Positions 6,599 to 15,600 of a DNA stretch of 17,790 nt are shown piece after piece. The translations under genes and the position numbers were made by a program. Source of the DNA: Anaerolinea sp. (GTDB lineage Bacteria > Chloroflexota > Anaerolineae > Anaerolineales > Anaerolineaceae); NCBI GenBank assembly GCA_013824385.1, contig PNNU01000017.1:1-17790 (forward strand), in the 5' to 3' direction. Every line of letters begins with the position of its first letter. The first letter of the stretch is position 1. The notes under the pieces are model-generated. The model was not told where the DNA came from, made no database searches, and saw only the letters and a program-made list of their open reading frames with translations.

Positions 6599-6602
6599 GG
6601 AG
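6599..6602 (+). promoter_or_regulatory. ribosome binding site supporting a TTG start
   Basis: GGAG lies seven bases before TTG at 6610. The encoded peptide from that TTG is an ideal signal sequence beginning Met-Lys-Lys, and no ATG or GTG start with a comparable site is present nearby, so TTG is the likely initiator. Confidence 0.75.
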
Positions 6603-6609
6603 CCTACAA

Positions 6610-9600
6610 TTGAAAAAAGTGATTAGGTCTTTCTTTTTGTTAAGTGTTTTAATAGGCTCTATTATTCTTGGACAAGTTCAAACAGCCAATGCTATCGCGT
6701 ATGAAGCGCAAATAAATATGGAGTTTTCTGAAACGGGTATTTTGGTTGGCGACACGACCATTCTTACCATAAGCATTTTTAATCAAAACTATTTTATTCT
6801 TGATAACGTATCTTTTACAAACAGTTTGGCCGGCCGACAGCCTGGATTAAAAATCGGCCCTGGCGGTTTACTCAGTAATTCATGTTCTGGCATCGTGATT
6901 GCCACTCCTGGAACTACAACCATTTCTTTGAGTGGTGGAACAGTGCCGGCCAACACTGGCGTGCAGGGGAGTTGTCAAATACAGGTTGAAATAATTACAA
7001 CAACTTCAGGGAATCTTCTTAATACTATTCCGGCGTACGGTGTTGAACCCTCATATGGTGGTGTGGGCTTGTATGCCACAGCGCGCGGCGGCCTTGATAT
7101 TATTACCAATTCAACAAGAGGTGCTACGACTGTCACCCTGTTGGTTCTTCCCGTCACTTCTCCAACCATGAATAAATCCTTTTCACCCAGCACCGTTTGG
7201 GCTGGTGAATCCACCCAATTGGAAATTAATCTTTTTAATGAAGACACTACAAATACATTAACCGGCGTAACCTATACTGATAATTTGCCTTCTCCGTTTG
7301 TTGTTTCTGCACCATTAACCACTTCACTTTTAAATTGCGGTATCGGTGCCACATTAACCGCCTCAGTGGGGTCTTCCTCTGTTACTCTTAATAATGGCAC
7401 GATCAGCCCACGGACAACCTGTCGAGTGCGTGTGAGAGTGGTTTCATCCACACAAGGTGCATATACAAATACAATTCCCAGTGGTTCTGTGCAAACAAAT
7501 CAGTTGGTTACCAACAATACAAATGTCACTGCCCCTGTCAATGTTCAATCTGTGAAGATTACCAAAACGTTCAATCCCACTTCTTTTGCCCAGGGTGATA
7601 CAAGCACTTTAACCATTAGATTACAAAATCCATCCAGTACGGTTTATTCAAATGTCAATCTGAATGATGTATTGCCCGGACCGCTTGTGGTTTCAGGAAC
7701 ACCTGTTGTATCGCAGTGCAACGGAACAATTAGCGTTTCAGGCGATAAAAAGACAATCAGTTTAACCAACGGATCCATTCCAGCAGGGAATACCATAACC
7801 CCAGGCTCTTGCAATATTGTGGTTCAAGTGACCAGTCCAACCTATGGGGGACCCTATACTAACAATATTCCGGCTGGAACCGCGCTTGGTCCCGTTACAA
7901 CCATGTTTGATGCCACTGCCCAGGCGACTGTTACTCAGAGGACAATTAAAGTTGCAAAGGTATTTGGCGCCGATTTTGTTGAAAATGCAACGACCAGTCT
8001 AACAATTACCTTAAGCAACGAAACGACATCGGCTTTTACCGGTGTGACATTTACAGATACGATGCCAGCCGGCATTACCATAGTGGGAACCCCCACCGCT
8101 AATGGTAATTGCGGTACTGGTGCAGTGGTAACAAGCTCATCCAATTCGATTACATTAACAAACGGAGTGGTGCCTGCCGGTTCAGTCGCCTCTCCGGGGA
8201 CTTGTGTCGTCAGTGCCACAGTAACTTCCTCAACAAGCGGCAGCGGCGGTACAACATATACGAACCGGATTGAAGCTGGTGATGTCTGTTCAGTTCAGGG
8301 AATCTGCAACGCTGCTGCCGCATCAGATGCAGTGATCGTTTATCCTTTGAATGGCGGTGCGACTGTCTCAAAAACCTTTGATGGGTCGGCAACTAAAACG
8401 ATCCTTGCAGGTAGTTCCTCTCTTCTTACAATAACGATCAGGGCTCCAAGAGATACCTCTCTCAGTCAGATCCATCTCCGTGATAACTTTCCTGACGATA
8501 TGGTTCTAGTTTCAGCCCCCAGTACTACTTGCGGTGGGACCTTGAGCGGGGGCATTGGTTCCCAATTTGTTGAATTGACAGGTGGATCAATTGCCACGGC
8601 CAATTCAACATGCACGATTACAGCCAATGTTACTTCTTATACTCCTGGTTCGCACATCAATACAATCCTGGCAAATTCCTTATCCACTTATGAAGGCCGC
8701 ACGGATTCTACAGCTCGTTCGGCAACGTTAGCGGTGACCAGTTTTCAAATGTCGAAGGATTTCGCGCCGAACGCGATCGCTCAAGGTGGACTTTCTCAAT
8801 TAACCATATACTTAAGTAATTCCAATTTACAACCTGTGACAGGAGTGACGCTTTCTGATAACCTGGCTTCGATGGATCAGGGGACTTATGCAGTCAGAGT
8901 TTATGCGCCTTCCTCCAACCCGGAATATGCCCCTACCACCGATTGTACCGGGGGAAATCTCTCTAGCATAACAGATGGTGGCTCCACTATTTCAATCAGC
9001 GGCGCCACAATCCCGGCCAGCGATGGCGTGGTGGATGGATTATGCCGGATTAATGTCTATGTTATAGGTCAAAGTACCTCGGTGACACCTGTCACTCGTA
9101 CGAACACCATTGCTACCGCTAATGTCAGCGGAACAGTCCAAGGTCAACTGGTTCATCCGATTGCAGCAGCATCCGATACATTGACCATTCAACCCTTGGA
9201 TATTAATGTGGATATGGGTTTCAACCCGGTTGGTGTCTACAACGGTTCATATTCAGTATTAACTATTGATCTCATTAATTTAAACGCCGTTCCACTATCC
9301 GGAATTAAATTTACCGATGTCATGCCCGTCGGCATGATTTTAGCCAACCCTGTTAATTTTAATGTTGGAACCTGTGGTGGTACACTAACTGGTACGGCTG
9401 GTAGTAACAGTTTCTCATTTAGCGGAGGCAGTTTACCTGCATCCAGCACCTGTCATTTAAAACTTAATGTCACCATGACGGTCAGTAATAACCTATTAAA
9501 TGAAATCCCTGCCCAGGCTGTGACTTCCTTTGAGGGTGCGAAGAATTCGGCAGGAACGACGGAGACACTTTCAAATGCAGTGGGCGCCTTCATCTCCAAA

Positions 9601-12600
9601 TCATTTTCACCAAACCCCGTGTCAATGGGTAATTATTCTCTTCTGACGATAACCATTACAAATGTAAATTCTGAAATTCCCTTGACATCGGTAGGGTTAG
9701 TAGATACCTTCCCGACGGGTATGACCGTGGCAGACACATTGTTGCCCGCCCCTGTACCTGTCAATAATTGTGGTGGCAGTCTGACGGCTGTCGTTGGTGC
9801 CAATTCAATTGAGTTGAGCGGCGGTTCACTTGGAGCGAGTTCATCCTGTACGTTAGTGATACCGGTGGTTGGTGCTGCTGCAGGAAGTTATACAAATACC
9901 ATACCTGCAGGCAGGTTGACTACTTTTCAAGGTGTAAGCAATACAGAAGACGCAAGTGATACCCTGGTGGTCAGCTCCTTCAGCCTGGGCAACCGTGTCT
10001 GGGATGATAATGGCAGCGGAGGGGGTACTGCCAAAGACGGCCTCCAAAATGGTACTGAACCTGGAATAAACGGGGTGACCGTCAATTTATATGCCGATAT
10101 GGATGATAATGGCACACCGGATGGAAGTGTCATTGCAACACAAACGACTGACTCAAATGGTTATTATCGCTTTGATGCCCTTGCGTCAGGTACCTATATT
10201 GTTGAAGTTGGCCTGCCCACTGGATATAGTGTCACTGCCATTAATGGAGGCGACCCGGATAGCAGTTCTGTGGATATGGATAATAACGGTACGAATGCTT
10301 CTATCCCCGGTTTTGTTAGAAGCTCTCCGGTGACTCTCGAACCCACAGCCATCGAACCCACCAATGACAATGATCCAGTTACAAATCCGGCATTAACTGG
10401 AGAAGGCCCCAACAATCAATCCAATCGCACAGTTGATTTTGGCCTTTACCTGCCATTTTCACTTGGCAACCGGGTATGGAATGATAACGGCGCCGGCAGT
10501 GGAACTGCTGGTGATGGGCTGCAGAATGGTACTGAACCTGGAATCAGCGGGGTAACAGTCAGGTTATATCGCGATACCGATAAAAATAACACGCCTGATG
10601 GTAGTGCTATTGATGTAATGGTCACGGATGTGGATGGTTATTATCGTTTTGATAACCTTTATTCAGATTCTTACATTGTTGAGGTTGTGACGCCTTCAGG
10701 TTATGGGGTTACATCAGGGGCAGTAAGCGATCCCAATTCTGATTTGGATTTGGATAATAATGGTGCCAATGTTATCGGGGTTCTTGTGCGCAGCCAGTAT
10801 GTAACGTTAGGACTTGGCGCGAATGAACCCACATTAGAAAGCAATCCTGCCTTAAACCCTGAAACGGGTGAAGCGTCGGATAATCAATCGAATCGAACTC
10901 TGGATTTTGGCTTTATAGGGGCATACAGTGTGGGTAATCGCATCTGGGATGATAACGGAGCTGGAACTGGCGGTTCCGCGAATGATGGCATCAAGAACGG
11001 CACAGAACCAGGAATGAGCGGGGTGCTCGTCAGGCTTTATTCCAACTTAAATCCGGCAGTGGTCATCGCCTCTACTACCAGTGACGCCAGCGGTTATTAC
11101 CGTTTTGACTCACTCGCTCCAGGTGAATACATTGTTGAAGCAAAAGTCGCTACCGGGTATGCAAACAGTACTGGTAAGTTCGCAGATACGATTACAGACC
11201 TCCAGAACAAAGGTTCAGACACGTTAACCAATCCAGGTTATGTACGTTCGATCGTTGTTACTCTGGGTGAAAATATGCCTATTAATGACAATGATCCAGT
11301 CACCAATCCTGTAACTGGTGAAGCGGCTAATGCTTCTTCCAACCGTACAATGGATTTTGGTTTTTACCACCAACCCTATACACTTGGAAACCTGGTGTGG
11401 CTGGATAATGGGGCTGGAGGTGGCGGAAATAATAATGGTTTGCACGATGGAACTGAACCAGGTATTGCCAACCTGATTGTAAAATTATATAGAGCCAGTG
11501 ATACTCTTCACGCAATATCAACCACAGAGACTGACGCTAATGGAAACTACCAATTTACGTTATTGCCGTCAGATGATTATTTGGTGAAAGTAACTATTCC
11601 GACGGGATACATCGTCAGCTCTGTCAATAATTCCACCGACCCTACAGATGTGATTGATGATGATAATAACGGTACGGATCTATCGGGAACATTATTAAGC
11701 AGTAAAACAATTACTCTTACGCTTGATAATAATTCGATCGATTTTGGTCTGACGCAATTACCTTCATTGGGAGACTATGTCTGGAATGATCTTGATCGTG
11801 ATGGTGTTCAGGATGCCGGGGAACCAGGTGTTACCGGGGTAACTGTAAAACTGTATCAAGGGGTTCTTGGTTCGGGTACACAAGTAGGTTCAAATGGTAC
11901 AACTGGAGCAGGCGGTTATTATCTGTTTTCAAACCTGACCCCGGCAAATGATTATTACCTCGAATTCACTTTGCCAACGGGATATAGTTTTAGTCCGACA
12001 GGTGCTGGAACATCCACAACTGATAATGATGCCACTCTGGTGAGCGGCTCTACTGGCAGAACTGGATTGATCACTTTAGTTTCAAACACAAATGACCTCA
12101 GTTGGGATGCCGGTATCTATCAACCGCCCGCATCCATTGGGAATACTGTCTGGAACGATAATGGGGCAAGCGGCGGTACTGCCAGAAATGGCATCATGGA
12201 TGGCGGCGAGACAGGTGTCGCAGGGGTTACGGTTGAACTTTTCCGCCCTGGATATGGTTTGGATGGTATTGCGGCTACTTCTGACGATAACCTTCCTGTA
12301 AAAACAACTCTGACAAATGGTAGTGGTAACTATTTATTTGACGAATTGGGACCTGGCAACTATTTTGCGACTTTTACGCTGCCGTCAGGTTATGCCTTTG
12401 CACCGAAAAGTGGTGTCAGTAATGTTGATTTGGATAGTGACGCCGATATTGTTACCGGCCAAACGGCACTGACAACAATTGCGGTCGGTGAAAATGACCT
12501 AACCTGGGACGCCGGTTTATACCAATTGGCTTCGATAGGCGATTTTGTCTGGAATGATCTGAATCACAATGGTATACAAGATGGCGGTTCCGAACTAGGC

Positions 12601-15600
12601 ATGTCAGGTGTATTGGTCAATCTTTATGACAGCACAAATACCATCATTGCAACCACGACCACCACTGGCACAGGCGGCTATTTGTTTGGAGAATTGCAGC
12701 CGGGTGATTATTATGTCGGTTTTATTCCGCCTGTTGGCTATGCTTTTACTCAGAAAAATGCCTTGGGGAGTACTGTAAATAATGATAGTGATGCGGATCT
12801 TTCTACTGGAAAAACTGTTTTAACTACACTCGATATAGGTGAAAATGATCTGAGCTGGGATACGGGTCTATATTTTACTGCGTCAATTGGCGATAAAGTT
12901 TGGAATGATAATGGTTTGGGAACGGGCGGCATTAAACGCAACGGAGTTCAAGACGGTACAGAACCAGGAATTGCCGGGGTAACGGTTACCCTCTATGATT
13001 CTTCGGATAATCTGGTAAGCTCAACTTCAACATCCAGCAGTGGCATATACGGATTTACCGGCTTGGTTCCTGGTGATTATTATGTTACGTTTGAATTACC
13101 TGCCGGCTATCAATTCAGTCCTGCTAACTTCGGGAGTGATGACACTATTGATAGTGATGTCTCGAGTGTGACTTTAAGTATTGGAAAAACAATAGTTACA
13201 ACCCTCGATCCTGGAGAAAATGATCCAACCTGGGATGCCGGTATGTATCTTCAGCCTGCATCATTGGGCGATTTTGTGTGGTTTGATGAAAATGGTAATG
13301 GTGTACAAGATGTTGGTGAAGCGGGTGTGAATGGTATAGAAGTCAAACTCTATAATGCATCTGCAACTCTTCTTGATCAAACAACTACTGCAAATATCGG
13401 CGGAATAGACGGAAAATATCTGTTTAGTGGATTATCACCAGATTATTACTCTCTTGTATTTTCAGCACCGGGCTATTTGTTCAGTTTAACAAACCAGGGT
13501 GGCAATGCCAACTTGGATAGCGATGCGATCATTCCAGGCGGGCAAACCAATTTAACTTTGTTGGATCCAGGTGAAAACGATTTAAGCTGGGATGCTGGCT
13601 TATATAATAAAGCCTCACTGGGCAACAAGGTTTGGATGGATACAAATGCAGACGGCATTCAGGATGCTGGTGAGTCAGGTATTAACGGCGTAAAAGTTGA
13701 CCTTTATCGTGTGGGTGCAGGTTTTGTAGCCACAGCCAATACGTCCGGAGGCGGTTTATACTCCTTTACTGATCTTGTTCCTGGTGATTACTATTTGATA
13801 TTTACTCTACCTTCTTCAGGTTATTTTTTCAGCCCGCAATCTGTAGGGGCAGATACTGAAGTGGATAGCGACGCAGATCAAACGACCGGCCAGACACCCA
13901 CTATCACCCTGTCATCAAGTGAAAATGATTTGAGTTGGGATGCTGGAATGTATCAGAAAACCTCTATTGGTAATCTGATCTGGCTTGATGTAAATGGGAA
14001 CGGTTTACAGGATGGCGGAAGTGAAACCGGAATAAATGGTGTCACTGTTGACCTATATACAGGCGCGAATGAGGGTACTTATGTTCGCTCTGTGGATACC
14101 GCGGGTGGTGGATTGTATTCATTCACTGACCTTGTTCCTGGCGAATATCACGTTGTCATTCATCCTCCTGTAAGTTACTTGATCAGTCCATTGAACATGG
14201 GGGCAGATGATGCCGTTGACAGCGATGCTGATCGAAGCAGCGGCAGAATGGCGAATACCATTCTAACCACAAATGAAAACGACATGACCTGGGATGCGGG
14301 TTTATACCAACCGGCTTCATTAGGAGATTATGTTTGGGTTGACACGAATGGAAATGGCATTCAAGACAGCGGAGAACCCGATCTCGCAAATGTATTGGTT
14401 GAACTTTACCGTCCAGGGTTTGGCGCTGATGGAGTTGCAGGAACATCTGACGATAACGCCATTGTTTCTTCCACATCAACCGATTCAGATGGAGCTTATC
14501 TGTTCTACAACCTGATCCCTGGTGATTATTACCTGATTTTCACAAAACCATCCGGTTACTTGATCAGTCCTGCTGATTTTGGCGCTGATGGAGTTGATAG
14601 TGATGCTGCAAATGACGGAAAAACTGTAACCACAACATTAACTTCTGGTGAAACAGATTACACCTGGGATGCAGGGATGTACTTGCCCGCTTCACTCGGC
14701 AATCTTGCCTGGATTGACAGCAATGGTGACGGAATTCAAGACTCTAGTGAATCTGGCGCTAATGGTGTCACAGTGAATCTCTACCGACCGGGTTTCGGTC
14801 CAGATGGCATTCCTGGAACTACAGGTGATAACGATTCGGCCGTAACTTCCACTGTAACCGCGGCTGTATTGGGAGTAAATGGAATCTATGGGTTTACAGG
14901 ATTAATTCCTGGAACCTATTTCATAGATTTTATTCCTCCGGTAGGTTTAAGCTTTGCACCGGATAATCAAGGTGCAGACGATGAGTTGGATAGTGATCCC
15001 AGCCCGGCAACAGGCTCAACAATAACCACCACACTTGCCTCTGGTGAAGAGCAGCTTTATTGGGATGCAGGTTTTAATACCGCCCTGGCTTCATTGGGCA
15101 ACTTGGTTTGGCTTGATAATGACGGCAACGGAATCCAAAATGGAGGAGAGCCGGGCATTAATGGTGTTTCAGTAAAATTGTTTACTTCAACCGGTACAAC
15201 GCCAATATTGACGAGAACCACTTCAAATGGCGGTTATTACTCATTCACCGATCTACAACCAGGAGCATATATTCTCGAATTTGATCCTCCTGTTGGTTAC
15301 AGCTTTTCGACTGCAAACCTGGGGGGCAACGATGCAACAGATTCTGATGCCAACCCTGCAACGCATCGCACCAGCATTATTGACCTTGGCGTGGGTGAAC
15401 ATGATATTACCTGGGACGCAGGATTGAGCAATACGAAGGCTTCGTTTGGTAACTTCGTATGGCTGGATATTAATGCAAATAATTTGCAGGATACGGGTGA
15501 ATTGGGCATTGACGGCGTGACGGTGGATTTGTACACCTCCACTGACGTGAAGTTACTAACAACCAATACATCTGGGGGTGGATATTACTCGTTTACCGGG

